Shown here in pieces: positions 9,201 to 17,347 of a DNA stretch of 64,000 nt; position 1 is the first letter of the stretch, and every line of letters starts with the position of its first letter. The notes under the pieces are model-generated. The model worked only from the letters and a program-made list of their open reading frames with translations, had not been told where the DNA came from and ran no database searches. The translations under genes and the position numbers were made by a program. Origin of the DNA: Streptomyces sp. Edi2 (GTDB taxonomy: Bacteria; Actinomycetota; Actinomycetes; Streptomycetales; Streptomycetaceae). Location: NCBI RefSeq assembly GCF_040253635.1, contig NZ_JBEJGX010000003.1:9015501-9079500 (forward strand), read 5' to 3'.

Positions 9201-9938
9201 GTGGAACCGGTGGTCCGGCAGCGCGCGCCGCGGCCCGGCGAGCCCTTCGAGCTGGAGGTGACGCTCCTCGGCGGACAACAGGCTCTGCCGGCCGTGCTCC
9301 GCGTCCGGATCGGCGGCGATCAGCGCGAGCGCGGTGAGGTGGTAGCCGGCGATCCGGGCGGCACACGCCTCGTCGAGCACATCGGTCCGGTAGTGCAGCC
9401 GCAGCAGGTGCCGGCCGTCCTGGCACACCACCACGGTCACCCGCAGCACGGTGCCCTCGCCCGCTCCACCGCCCGTTCCACCGTCATTGGTCGGATCGAA
9501 CACCGTCTCGGGCGACGGAACGGACGACCGGTCCGGCATTTCCCCGGGGCCACCGGACGGAGCGCCCTCGCGCGCCGACAGGTGGGACGCGACCTGATGT
9601 ACGTCGCGCACCAGCGTCCGCCACGACGCGGCCGCAGTCGTCAGCCGGCAGGGCAATGGATTGCCGCCCGCCACGGCGACGTAGCCGGTCGCGACCGTCC
9701 GTTCACCGGACAGCGCACCGAGAACCTTGGCGTGCGCGGCCAACAGCACCGAGTGCAGCGTGACGCCCCACTCCTGTGCCCACCGTTCCAGCGCCGGCAG
9801 CAGGTAGCCGGGTATCACCGACTCGTGTGCCGCGGTGCCCGGAACCGGGGTGCGGGTCCACCGCGGGACCGTGGCGAACCCGCCGGCGGCGGGCTCGTCG
9901 CGCCGGAAATCCACGTCGTTCGTCAGAGGCGTTGCCAT
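6222..9938 (-). CDS. NRPS-like protein: C-remnant, A, T and SyrP-like oxygenase domains
   Basis: 1238 residues from the ATG at 9938, with GGAGGT seven bases before it and five bases after the stop of the upstream gene. Residues 1-230 resemble the C-terminal half of a condensation domain with no HHxxxDG motif. Residues 240-745 are an adenylation domain: YVIFTSGSTGEPKG (393-406), NAYGLTETS (537-545), YRSGDYGRW (625-633) and the catalytic K733 in DNGKTDKKA; D442 would hold the substrate alpha-amine. My hand-aligned pocket is D442 I443 W446 Q485 S512 T514 A538 D546 D547 K733, whose acidic pair suits a cationic side chain. A carrier domain has FFDLGGTSL with S815. After a 55-residue Gly/Thr-rich linker comes a TauD/SyrP-like Fe(II)/2-oxoglutarate oxygenase: H1011-x-E1013, H1205 and R1214. 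It probably activates, loads and oxidises one amino acid on its own carrier. No thioesterase is present. Confidence 0.9.
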   Translation of the reverse strand: MATPLTNDVDFRRDEPAAGGFATVPRWTRTPVPGTAAHESVIPGYLLPALERWAQEWGVTLHSVLLAAHAKVLGALSGERTVATGYVAVAGGNPLPCRLTTAAASWRTLVRDVHQVASHLSAREGAPSGGPGEMPDRSSVPSPETVFDPTNDGGTGGGAGEGTVLRVTVVVCQDGRHLLRLHYRTDVLDEACAARIAGYHLTALALIAADPDAEHGRQSLLSAEERHLQLEGLAGPRRALPDHRFHELFEQRVRAHPDAVAAVHGDRQWTYQELNTRANRLAHTLLARGLRREDVVAVVSERNLDWLTAVLAVFKAGGAYLPIEPHFPADRMATMLSRASCGLVLTEPGSTAPLDRALASLPGIQRLLIDAACEESGDDSDPCVPVAPDDLAYVIFTSGSTGEPKGAMCEHEGMLNHLYAKIDDLGIAEGQVVAQTAPQCFDISLWQLLSALLAGGRVLLVEQEAVLDVRRFVDTLADGGVNVLQVVPSYLDVVLSFLEQHPRELPSLRCVSVTGEALKKELVQRWFAAAPRIGLVNAYGLTETSDDTNHEVMDGVPDGERIPLGRPVNNVHVYLVDEYLSPVPLGAPGEIVFSGVCVGRGYVNDPERTRMAFTADPHHAGRRLYRSGDYGRWSPEGKLEFLGRRDAQVKIRGFRIEMGEIENALLGVPGIRDGAVVVSPQGGRAQRLVAFYSGPRPLDVAALQEQLSRSLPAYMVPSAFHWRESLPLTDNGKTDKKALAALAEEGGTTEKGGIAEAGRTAVAGRTTDEGGTPDGRHPPATPAEERLAAAWAEALGIPENRIGGRDNFFDLGGTSLSAVRVAICLDRVVSPKDLLQHPVLADLARLVESRSMTGSEPAGALPGAGRGDTVQGHRTGRNHATGQGRTTVDGTGRPPAEAERKDTTMAPSLPTSLPDLESASGLTPMLQLTTVADAASWVAEHRDALRAAVLEHGAVLVRGLELQHAAEVGAVVQRLGLAPVTEKESFAPRQTYFEGVYTSSKWPPNQPMCLHHELSYTLEFPGLMLFACLGAPTDGGATGVADSTAVLDALPPDLTERFEREGWLLTRSYHDEIGASLPEAFGTDDRGAIESYCRAHAIECAWQPDGGLRTRQRRSAVVRHPVSGRRCWFNQIAFLNEWTMAPEVREYLIDEYGADGLPFNTRYGNGDPLTEDTVQLLNKVYEAHTVRRPWQAGDLLLVDNVRTAHSREPFEGPREVVVAMADPLRLADCSPTVEVTTS

Positions 9939-9943
9939 CGGAG

Positions 9944-12523
9944 CTACCTCCATTCCCCGCCGTCGCCCCGGCGGATCTGCCGGGCCGGATTTCCTCCCCA
10001 CCACGCGTGTTGCGGGACGACCTCGCCCTTCATCAGGAACGAGTCGGGCGCGAGCACCGCGCCGTCGCCGATCGCCACGCCGTAGTGCACGAAGGCGCCG
10101 ACCCCGACAGTGCAGCCGGAACCGATCGTGCTGCGGTCGGACTTGAAGGTGCCGTCCTCCTGCGAGTGGCACTGGACGACGCTCCCCGCATTGAGCGTGC
10201 AGTCGTCGCCGATGGTGACCATCGTCCGCTCGGTCAGATAGCAGCCGTCGTCGAAGACCCTGCTGCCGATGCGGACCCCCAGCATCCGCCAGATCACGCT
10301 CTTGAACGGGGTCCCGTCGAACATCCGCAGGTACGTCTCCGACGGCACCTTCCAGTAGCGCTCACGCCGCCAGAAGCGGAGGTCGTAGATCGAGCAGAAC
10401 AACGGGTCTGTGGGATGGCAGGCCGTGACGGCGCGTTCGATCAGCACGTAGTACACGGCGGTGATCAGCACGACGAGCACATTGGCCAGCGCGACCGCCG
10501 CCGCACCGAACGGGGCGTAGAGATCGGCTGCGGCCGAGGCGAGCAGCGTGACCAGGAAGAAGTAGACCCACCGGGCCAGCAGGTACCACGCCATGGTGGT
10601 GGCGTTGTGCCGGTTCTTGGCTGGCAGCCGGTGGCGCAGCTGCTCCTCGCTCTTCAGCCCGTCGAAGCTGCTGTCGCGCTGGACCGACCGCGGAATCTCG
10701 AAGCTGGGCGAGCCCAGCAGCCCCACGCCCTCCCGGACCTTCCCGTCGACGGGGACCATGACCTTCGTCGCGAGCAGGCAGTTGTCGCCCGTCCTGCCCC
10801 GCGAGGGGTAGGCGATCCGGTTCCCGAGGAAGTTGTGTGCGCCGATCGACGTCCGGGAGACCCGGAACGAGGTGTTCGAGAAGTCCGCGTTGTTGATCGA
10901 CAGCCCGTCGGCGACCATCGTGCCGCTGCCGACGGAACTCAGGTACGGGGTCTCGTGCTTCACCTCCGTGCCGAAGTTCGACCCGGTCTGCTCGATCCGC
11001 GACAGGTCGTACCCCAGGCACCGCAGGTAGTGGACGATGCAGGAGCTGTCGCCGAACAAACGCATCAGCGACCTCCTGTTGGTCATGAAAGTGATCGCCC
11101 GGTGGACCCCGTAGTGGAAGCCGTACAGGGGATAGACCTTGCCCGGCGTGATGGTCCGGTTCAGCAGGCGCGGAACCGTGGTCACCAGGAGGAGACCGAC
11201 GGGGAGGGCACCGAAGAAGACGACGAGCGAGAAGGCCAGGGCGTCACCGTAGAACGTCCAGCTCGTGAGGGCCGAGGGCCCCGGCTCCAGGGCCGCGGCC
11301 AGCTGCGGGGCCGCGGCGAGCAGGATGGCCACGGCGCCGATCGCCAACGGCACGCACACCAGCAGCACCGTCAGCAGTTGCAGGACGCTGTGGAGCAGCC
11401 TTCTCGCGGCACCGCACTCGGCCGCGTCCACCACCTGGTAGTCCACATCGGTCCGCTGCGCCGGTGACCCGTGCCAGTGCTCGCCGTCGGGCACTGCCTG
11501 CCCGCTGTGCAGCGAGGAGGCGTGTCCGAGCTGGGCCGCGTCGCCCAGTGAGGTGTCGATGTCGAGCACGGTGGCCTCACTGACGACCGTGTCCTTCCCC
11601 AGGGTGACCGGGCCGGTCTGGATCAGGCCGGCCTGGGCCCGATAACCGTTGAAGTACGCGTCCTTGCGTATCAGCGCGCCATCGCCCACCGTGAGCAGAT
11701 CCGTGCAGACGGGAACGTTCCTGGACAGAATCACGACGCGCCGCCCGATCCTCGCGCCCAGCGCCTTGAGGTAGAGCGCATAGAGCGGAGACCCGGCGAA
11801 CAGGACCAGGGGATCGGAGCGGACCAGCGTCTTGACTATCCAGAAGCGGACATACGCCAGGCTCCAGACACGGACCTGACGGGGCTTCCACCGGCCTATG
11901 AGTATCCACTTCAGCAGGATCGGAAGGGCGGACAGACACCCGAAGCTCGCCGCGCCGAACAGCACTGCGCGCAGGTACGCGTCGACCACGCCCGACCCGG
12001 CGGAGATCCACGCGTAGCCCCGGGCGGCGACATAGGCGACGAGGTAGGAGTACCCGAGGAAGGCGAGTAGCTGCAGCGTTCCGCACAGGACGTAGTGCGG
12101 CGTGCCCGTCGGAGCCACCGCCACCGGCGGGGGAGCCGGCGACTCGGCGCGGGCAGCAGGGGGCGTGGGGGCCGCGGAGGCCGTGGGGACAGCGGGGACG
12201 GCGGAGGCCGTGGGGGCAGGGGAGGCCGTGAGCGCCGTCGCCAGGCTCCGGATCGTCGGGTTCCGGTAGACGTCCTTCATCGATACCGAGGGCAGGTCCG
12301 CATGCTTCCTGACCCGGGCGCAGAACTGAGCCATCACCATCGAGTCGGCGCCCAGTTCGTCGAAGAAGTGGCTGTCGACCGATACCTGGGCGACGCGCAC
12401 GACGTCAGCCAGCACCGCAGCGAGAACCCTCTCGACGTCGGCGGGCGGGGCGGCAACCCCGCCTCGCACCGTGGGGGATTCCCCCAGATCGGGAGGCAAC
12501 GCTTCAAACGACTTTCCCGCCAT
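9944..12523 (-). CDS. Pls-like membrane synthetase: T domain, 6 TM, three beta-helix domains
   Basis: 859 residues from the ATG at 12523 (GGGAG upstream); the frame is open further but the extension is Pro/Arg-rich. Residues 25-100 are a carrier domain with FFDELGADSM, phosphopantetheine site S61. An Ala/Pro-rich linker (100-140) leads to three pairs of membrane helices at about 143-209, 376-450 and 645-698, each followed by a soluble domain with hexapeptide-repeat (LbH) turns: about 255-350, 500-605 and 745-845 (for example IGDDCTLNAG, IGSGCTVGVGAFVHYGVAIG). This T-TM-C1-TM-C2-TM-C3 layout is that of the C-terminal part of epsilon-poly-L-lysine synthetase, where the tandem domains join monomers through side-chain amines. 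Here it is separate from its adenylation domain, encoded by the next gene five bases downstream. It is the first gene of the operon and should sit in the cell membrane. Confidence 0.9.
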   Translation of the reverse strand: MAGKSFEALPPDLGESPTVRGGVAAPPADVERVLAAVLADVVRVAQVSVDSHFFDELGADSMVMAQFCARVRKHADLPSVSMKDVYRNPTIRSLATALTASPAPTASAVPAVPTASAAPTPPAARAESPAPPPVAVAPTGTPHYVLCGTLQLLAFLGYSYLVAYVAARGYAWISAGSGVVDAYLRAVLFGAASFGCLSALPILLKWILIGRWKPRQVRVWSLAYVRFWIVKTLVRSDPLVLFAGSPLYALYLKALGARIGRRVVILSRNVPVCTDLLTVGDGALIRKDAYFNGYRAQAGLIQTGPVTLGKDTVVSEATVLDIDTSLGDAAQLGHASSLHSGQAVPDGEHWHGSPAQRTDVDYQVVDAAECGAARRLLHSVLQLLTVLLVCVPLAIGAVAILLAAAPQLAAALEPGPSALTSWTFYGDALAFSLVVFFGALPVGLLLVTTVPRLLNRTITPGKVYPLYGFHYGVHRAITFMTNRRSLMRLFGDSSCIVHYLRCLGYDLSRIEQTGSNFGTEVKHETPYLSSVGSGTMVADGLSINNADFSNTSFRVSRTSIGAHNFLGNRIAYPSRGRTGDNCLLATKVMVPVDGKVREGVGLLGSPSFEIPRSVQRDSSFDGLKSEEQLRHRLPAKNRHNATTMAWYLLARWVYFFLVTLLASAAADLYAPFGAAAVALANVLVVLITAVYYVLIERAVTACHPTDPLFCSIYDLRFWRRERYWKVPSETYLRMFDGTPFKSVIWRMLGVRIGSRVFDDGCYLTERTMVTIGDDCTLNAGSVVQCHSQEDGTFKSDRSTIGSGCTVGVGAFVHYGVAIGDGAVLAPDSFLMKGEVVPQHAWWGGNPARQIRRGDGGEWR

Positions 12524-13585
12524 GTGAGCTCCCTGGGGAAGTTCCGGCCGCCGTCGTTCAGTGCCCTGGCGCCTGGCGCCTTTGCTTGTTCCGGCGCAGG
12601 CCCGAGGGGGCGAACCGAGCGGTGGGTGAGATGTCGGCACGGACGGCGGGGCCGCCAGCGGAAAGTTCCATTCCCGCTTATCGCCTGTGCTCGACACGAG
12701 AGAGGGTCAGACAGCACAACCTTTGCTCGATGCTAGCGCGGGAATCGGTCGGCGACATTTTGGAAAAACTTTCTCCTATGGACCGCCTACCGGAAACCTG
12801 GATACACGCCCCTTCCTGGACGGAATCCTGTGTGCCCCGCGACCGGCTTGTTTCACTCGAACGGGGGTACTTGGGTGCGGCCCCTCTGCCCCCTTGGAGC
12901 GCCCACGTCCACGGCTCCTCAAGGGGTTCTGGCCTGCATTTCCTCAGGTGCGGCGAGATGCATTACGGATTTACGGGCAATAACTTGGTGCAAAGCCAGC
13001 CGGTATGTAACGAAATGGAACCGAATGCAGCGGAACGGAACGGAACGGAAGGGAAAGGGGTGGGGCGGAGAGGAACGCATGAAGTATGCGATGTCGCCCG
13101 GGCAAACTTCCCTCTCGCTCGTTGCGGAAAGCGACGAGGAGATTGAGTGAGGAGGTTATGCATGCTGATAAATTGGGCGCATAGCTGCCCTGGTCGCAAA
13201 GTAAAAGGGGCGGCATTCGCTCGTGCCCTGTGCTCGTCCGGTTTCTCGTGCGGTTTCTGCGATTTCCTCGTGCGGCTCGGTCGACCTGCTTCGGCCGACA
13301 TGCATCGTGCCGTCGCGGCCCAAGGTGGGCCGTGACGGCACGTATGCCCGCAGCAGCGTCTGCCGGGGCTGAAGGGGGCGGCCTGGTGCGGCGCTTATTC
13401 CGGGGTTAGGGGATCACCTTCCCGCCGGGCACGCGACTGCGACTGTGACTGCGGCTGTGACTGCGGCTGACGGCCGGACCGAGGCCGCTCACCGCCGAAC
13501 CGAGGCCGCTGGCGGCTTCAGTCGCCCAGGAACCCGGCTTGACGCCCCGTGGGAGCAGTGGGGGCCTCGGTTTCCGTCTCGTTCC
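12524..13585. other. Gene-free, partly AT-rich leader of the synthetase operon
   Basis: No convincing gene. The stretch 12690-13250 is visibly poorer in G+C than its surroundings, with runs such as ATTTTGGAAAAACTTTC and a purine-rich block near 13020-13070 (repeated GGAAC). It must hold the operon promoter, but I could not pick a reliable -10/-35 pair. A strong hairpin lies at 13306-13342. An AGGAGG at 13150 precedes only an 8-codon frame. Confidence 0.5.
13306..13342. terminator. Strong hairpin between PRC-barrel gene and synthetase operon
   Basis: Sixteen-base arms CGTGCCGTCGCGGCCC and GGGCCGTGACGGCACG with one G-T wobble and a 5-base loop. It lies 244 bases beyond the stop of the minus-strand PRC-barrel gene and about 780 bases before the synthetase start, so it can insulate the operon from upstream transcription. 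Confidence 0.65.
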
Positions 13586-13945
13586 TCACAGGGCGGCGGG
13601 CTGTCCGAGCGCTGCGTAGTACCTGCCGACCTCGGTGAGGTAGCCGACTTCGGCGGTCTGGCTGTCAAAGGCAAAGCGGGGAGCGGCCTTGATCTCGTCC
13701 CTGGCATGGGTGACCGTTACGGTTTTGGTGGCCGTGTCGACGGAGTGAACGATGCCGGCGGGGACCAGGAGACTCTTGCCGAAGACCCACACGCTGGTGT
13801 CGACGATGAGATGCTGCCTGCCCGGCTCGTTCATCTGACGTTCCACTTGCCCCAACGTCCCGTCAGGGGTCTCCACGGTGAACCCCGTCAACGGCTCCTG
13901 TCCCTGGTAGCCAACGTCTGCCGGGTACGCCCAGATGTTCTTCAT
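13586..13945 (-). CDS. PRC-barrel domain protein
   Basis: 119 residues from the ATG at 13945 with AAAGGAA upstream. The first half reads as a PRC barrel: FTVETPDGTLGQVERQ, then HLIVDTSVWVFGKSLLVPAGIV and VDTATKTVTVTHARDEIKAA, the alternating beta pattern of this fold known from RimM and photosynthetic reaction centre subunit H. In Streptomyces, stand-alone PRC-barrel proteins are common and often stress-linked, but the role is not settled. The C-terminus (EVGYLTEVGRYYAAL) is helical. It has no co-directional neighbour nearby; a strong hairpin follows downstream. Confidence 0.82.
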   Translation of the reverse strand: MKNIWAYPADVGYQGQEPLTGFTVETPDGTLGQVERQMNEPGRQHLIVDTSVWVFGKSLLVPAGIVHSVDTATKTVTVTHARDEIKAAPRFAFDSQTAEVGYLTEVGRYYAALGQPAAL

Positions 13946-14428
13946 GACGGTCGGTTCCTTTCTCTGTGCACTATCGGGCCGGGACGGTTCGCGAGGTTGA
14001 CCGCCGCCGCGATGCCGTCCCGGCTCGCCCCCTGCCCTACCCAGGTAACAGAACGTCACACTGGCAAGCATCCAGAGAGAGGCCAAACCAGGGATGGCAC
14101 CGGCTCGGCGTGATCGGCCCGGCCGATGCCGGCCACGTGCCTCCACCTGCGGTTTCACCCACTCTCGCGCACCATGGGCGAAGGGCGCCGGGAGGATCCG
14201 CGGGGGTGAATCCCTTTCGTGTCCGGTGCGCTGGGTAAGGGCAGAGAACACCGTTCACCGCCTCAGCCTCACTCGCAGCCAGAGCCACTGACGGGGAAGG
14301 GGCGGGCTGATCGGGTGGTTCGGGGTTTACCGCTCGTAGGGCGGGCACGCTCCCCGCCCACAACGGTCGTCACCGGTGCCGTCGGTGTCGTCAGTCGTGA
14401 CTGATGCCGCCTGAAGTGAGGAGAACAC
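13946..14428. other. Intergenic region between divergent genes
   Basis: About 480 bases between the PRC-barrel gene (minus) and the DUF6303 gene (plus). It should carry both promoters; I see no clear consensus element, no hairpin and no additional gene. Confidence 0.4.
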
Positions 14429-14920
14429 GTGAGTGCCGACTTTCCCGTCCCGCAGACCGACCCCGTCGACCCGCAGACGGGTCCCGTTGACCCGCAGACC
14501 GACCCCGTCGACCCGCAGACGGGTCCCGTTGACCCACGGACCGATCCCGTCGACCCGCAGACCGAGGTCCCCGACCCGCAGGCCGAGCTGCCCGGCCCGG
14601 AACCGGAGCGGACGGCCAACGGCCACCTCACCCGCGCCCAGCTGACCCGGCCGCCCGGCGACGAACGCTGGGAGATCGCTGTGGTCCTCTACGGTGTCCC
14701 CGCCGACGACTGGCCCTGCACGGAACTTCCCGGCCCGCACGTGCCGACTCTCACCGCACGCGGGCAGGCACTCGCACGCTTGGGCTACGCCCAGACCGGC
14801 CCTGGCTCCCACTACTGGGAGTGGGCCGAATGCCAAGACGGCGACCACGACCCCGTACAGCTGATGGCGCACACCGAAGTCCAGCCCATCGGCCCGAACC
14901 CGTCCACGCCCCTTCGATGA
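14429..14920 (+). CDS. DUF6303-like protein with Asp/Pro/Thr repeat N-terminus
   Basis: 163 residues from a GTG with AGGAG six bases upstream. Residues 8-45 consist of near-identical copies of a DPQTxPV heptad, encoded by a 21-bp DNA repeat. The folded part (about 75-155) reads WEIAVVLYGVPADDWPC, then TARGQALARLGYAQTGPGSHYWEWAEC and ends with PVQLMAHTEVQPIG; this matches the small DUF6303 family seen in actinomycetes next to phage- or plasmid-like genes. No enzymatic motif is present. The acidic proline repeat probably forms an extended spacer. It is followed by the broken DUF2268 gene. Confidence 0.65.
   Translation: MSADFPVPQTDPVDPQTGPVDPQTDPVDPQTGPVDPRTDPVDPQTEVPDPQAELPGPEPERTANGHLTRAQLTRPPGDERWEIAVVLYGVPADDWPCTELPGPHVPTLTARGQALARLGYAQTGPGSHYWEWAECQDGDHDPVQLMAHTEVQPIGPNPSTPLR
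14455..14560. repeat. 21-bp in-frame repeat
   Basis: Alternating copies of GACCCGCAGACGGGTCCCGTT and close variants (GACCCGCAGACCGACCCCGTC), inside the DUF6303 gene; they encode the DPQTGPV/DPQTDPV heptads. Copy number is likely to vary between strains. Confidence 0.8.
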
Positions 14921-14967
14921 GGTGAGGTAGCAACAGAAGCCGCGCAGACACACACCACGCCGACATA

Positions 14968-15818
14968 CGCCACTGCCTGCGGCGGCCCCTGGCGGAGCGG
15001 CCTGACGCGCTGCGGGACATCCTCAACCCGCTCCAGAGTGTGATGTCCACGGTGGGTGACATGGACCTGGTCCAGATGCACCAGCTGGATTGTGGCTTCC
15101 GGACCGACCGTGACGATCCGCGTTATCTGCCCGCCCTAAGAAGGTTGCAGGACGCCGGGGTGTGGACTCGGATCGAGGACTCTCTCGCCAGCGCGTGGGC
15201 GCGACTCAACGGTGCGGCGCCCGGCATCAAGCACGCGGAGACCGTGCACGTGGTCGTGGTGCTCGGCGATCCCGACGACGACCACCTCACCGTCCGCAGC
15301 GCCGGCTACCTCGGCATGGGCGGCATCCCGGGCGCGATCCACCTGACGATGTGGCCCACTGACACGAGCCTGACGAAGATCGGCTACGCCGCCGCCCACG
15401 AACTCCACCACAACGTGCGCTATGCGAATGTGGCCTGGGACCCGAGGACCGTCACGGTGGGCGAACAGGTGGTGGCCGAGGGACTGGCCGAGGCGTTCGT
15501 GCGGGAGCTGGCCGGCGAGCAGGCCATGGGCCCTTGGTCGACGGGCCTGACCGGCACCGAACTGGACGACGCCTACGAGAAGATCACCGCCGGGATCGAT
15601 GTGGCCGGGATGCCCAACCTGCCCCCTATGTCTTCGGTGACGCCGCCGCGCGGCACATGGGGCAGCGGCCCGTGGGACGGCCGGACTTCGCCGGGTATGA
15701 GGCCGGACTGCGGATCGTGGACGCCCACCTGGCGGCCTGCGGTTTGACCGCTGCGCAGAGCACCGCCCTCGCGGCACGCGAGATCCTCGTCAACGCCGGC
15801 GTGGCGACCAGTGCGTGA
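14968..15818 (+). pseudogene. DUF2268-type zinc protease, start lost and frameshifted
   Basis: Homology to DUF2268 putative Zn-dependent proteases begins around 14968 (RHCLRRPLAERPDALRDILN) but the open frame there has no start codon; the first usable start is GTG 15040/ATG 15043. The metal motif HELHHN and an expected downstream Glu in VVAEGLAEAFVREL are intact. At the C5 run 15622-15626 one base is missing: adding one C would restore LPPYVFGDAAARHMGQ and the rest of the usual C-terminus through to 15818 (ending AREILVNAGVATSA), whereas the actual frame runs into unrelated residues and stops at 15747. Both ends are therefore damaged. A homopolymer sequencing error could explain the frameshift but not the missing start. 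Confidence 0.75.
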
Positions 15819-15916
15819 CGGGGCGCGGGGAATGGGGTACGGGGAACGGGGGTGGGGGATGGAGGACGGGGGATGGGGGAGTGGGAAGTCACCCGCTCTG
15901 CCCTGGAGGTCACCGC

Positions 15917-17116
15917 ATGACCGAACTCACCGAAGACCTGCCGCTTTCCGGCATCACCGTTGTCAGTATCGAGCAGGCGGTGGCAGCCCCCTTCGCCACC
16001 CGCCAGCTGGCCGATCTCGGGGCCCGGGTCATCAAGGTGGAGCGCCCGGGAGGGGGCGACTTCGCCCGCCGGTACGACACGACGGTCAAGGGCGAGTCGA
16101 GCTATTTCGTGTGGCTCAACCGGTCGAAGGAATCCGTGACGCTCGACCTCAAGTCGGACCGGGGACGGGACGTCCTGGGGCGCCTGCTCGCCGAAGCGGA
16201 CGTCTTCGTGCAGAACCTCGCCCCCGGCGCGGCCGCCAGGATGGGCCTGGGCGCGAAGGCCCTGGCAGAGCGCTTCCCGTCACTGATCTCGTGCTCCCTC
16301 TCCGGCTACGGATCCACCGGGCCGTGGGCCGACCGCAAGGCCTACGACCTGCTCGTGCAGTGCCAGACGGGCCTGGTCTCCCTGACCGGCAGCGCACAGG
16401 AGTCGGCCCGGGTGGGGGTGTCGGTAGCCGACATCGCCGCCGGCATGTACGCCTACTCGGGCATCCTCACCGCTCTGTTCACCCGCGCGGTCAAAGGCGT
16501 CGCCCGCTCCGTGGAGGTGTCGTTGTTCGAAGCCCTCGCCGAGTGGATGAGCCAGCCCGCCTACTACACCTCCTACGGCGGAACCCAGCCCCCGAGGATC
16601 GGCACCCAGCACGCCACCATCGCTCCCTACGGCGCCTACACCGCGGCGGACGGCAAGGACGTCCTGTTGTCGATCCAGAACGAGCGCGAATGGGCCGCAC
16701 TGTGTGAGCAGTTCCTGGAACGCCCCGACCTCGTCGCGGACCCGCGCTTCCTCACCGGCTCCGACCGCGTGGCCCACCGCGACGAACTGAACGCGATCGT
16801 TGCCGAACGGTTCAGGACGTCGGACAGCGCAGAAGCGATGCAGCTGCTGGACAAGGCGCGGATCGCCAACGCCGGGGTCAACGACATCGAGGGGTTCCTG
16901 GCGCACCCCGTGCTCAGCGCCCGGGACCGCTGGCGGGACGTACGGATACCCGGGGGAGAAGTGGTGTCTGCGCTTCTGCCACCGGTGGATCTCGCTGGCG
17001 CCACTCCGCGCATGGGCGACGTCCCTGCCGTCGGCGAGCACACCGACTCGATCCTCGCCGAACTGGGTTACGGCGTAACCGAGATCGACGGCATGAGGAA
17101 CGACCGCGTGGTGTGA
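15917..17116 (+). CDS. CaiB/BaiF-type (family III) CoA transferase
   Basis: 399 residues from the ATG at 15917 with GGAGGT upstream; the frame is open earlier but that part is a Gly/Trp-rich low-complexity run. Family marks: LPLSGITVVSIEQAVAAPFA at the N-terminus, LADLGARVIKVERPGGGDFA, the segment YFVWLNRSKESVTLDLKS, ending in a nucleotide loop-like region; the aspartate expected to carry the CoA thioester-linked acyl intermediate lies in KAYDLLVQCQTG. Family members move CoA between carboxylic acids (formate, carnitine, succinate, citramalate, etc.). Substrate cannot be decided. No acyl-CoA dehydrogenase or hydratase neighbour is present to help. Confidence 0.9.
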   Translation: MTELTEDLPLSGITVVSIEQAVAAPFATRQLADLGARVIKVERPGGGDFARRYDTTVKGESSYFVWLNRSKESVTLDLKSDRGRDVLGRLLAEADVFVQNLAPGAAARMGLGAKALAERFPSLISCSLSGYGSTGPWADRKAYDLLVQCQTGLVSLTGSAQESARVGVSVADIAAGMYAYSGILTALFTRAVKGVARSVEVSLFEALAEWMSQPAYYTSYGGTQPPRIGTQHATIAPYGAYTAADGKDVLLSIQNEREWAALCEQFLERPDLVADPRFLTGSDRVAHRDELNAIVAERFRTSDSAEAMQLLDKARIANAGVNDIEGFLAHPVLSARDRWRDVRIPGGEVVSALLPPVDLAGATPRMGDVPAVGEHTDSILAELGYGVTEIDGMRNDRVV

Positions 17117-17347
17117 CGGTCCGTCCGAGCTTCCCTCCGGCAAGGACCGCCACCGCGCACGAGCCCACAGGGGGAGGGCTTACGGGCGGCACGAGCCGGG
17201 GCACGGGCGGCTGGGATGGCGGCGAGACGGTGGCGGGGCGGCGGTGGCGGGGCGGTGATGGGTCGGCGTGGCGCGAAGGTTGGCACGGCGTGCGGACATG
17301 CTGCGGCACCCTTGTGCCGGGGGCCGGAATGTAGTGCGCTGACTCTC

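Noticed and set aside
9939..10172. 78-residue N-terminal extension of the NRPS-like protein
   Set aside because: It overlaps the end of the preceding gene, is Arg-rich, and the ATG at 9938 has a better ribosome binding site.
8223..11467. Long plus-strand open frames opposite the NRPS-like and Pls-like genes
   Set aside because: Antisense to conserved domains with full motif sets; low-complexity Arg/Asp/Val translations.
13147..13335. 62-codon plus-strand frame after an AGGAGG in the AT-rich leader
   Set aside because: The AGGAGG precedes another frame that ends after 8 codons; the 62-codon translation has no fold and covers the hairpin at 13306.
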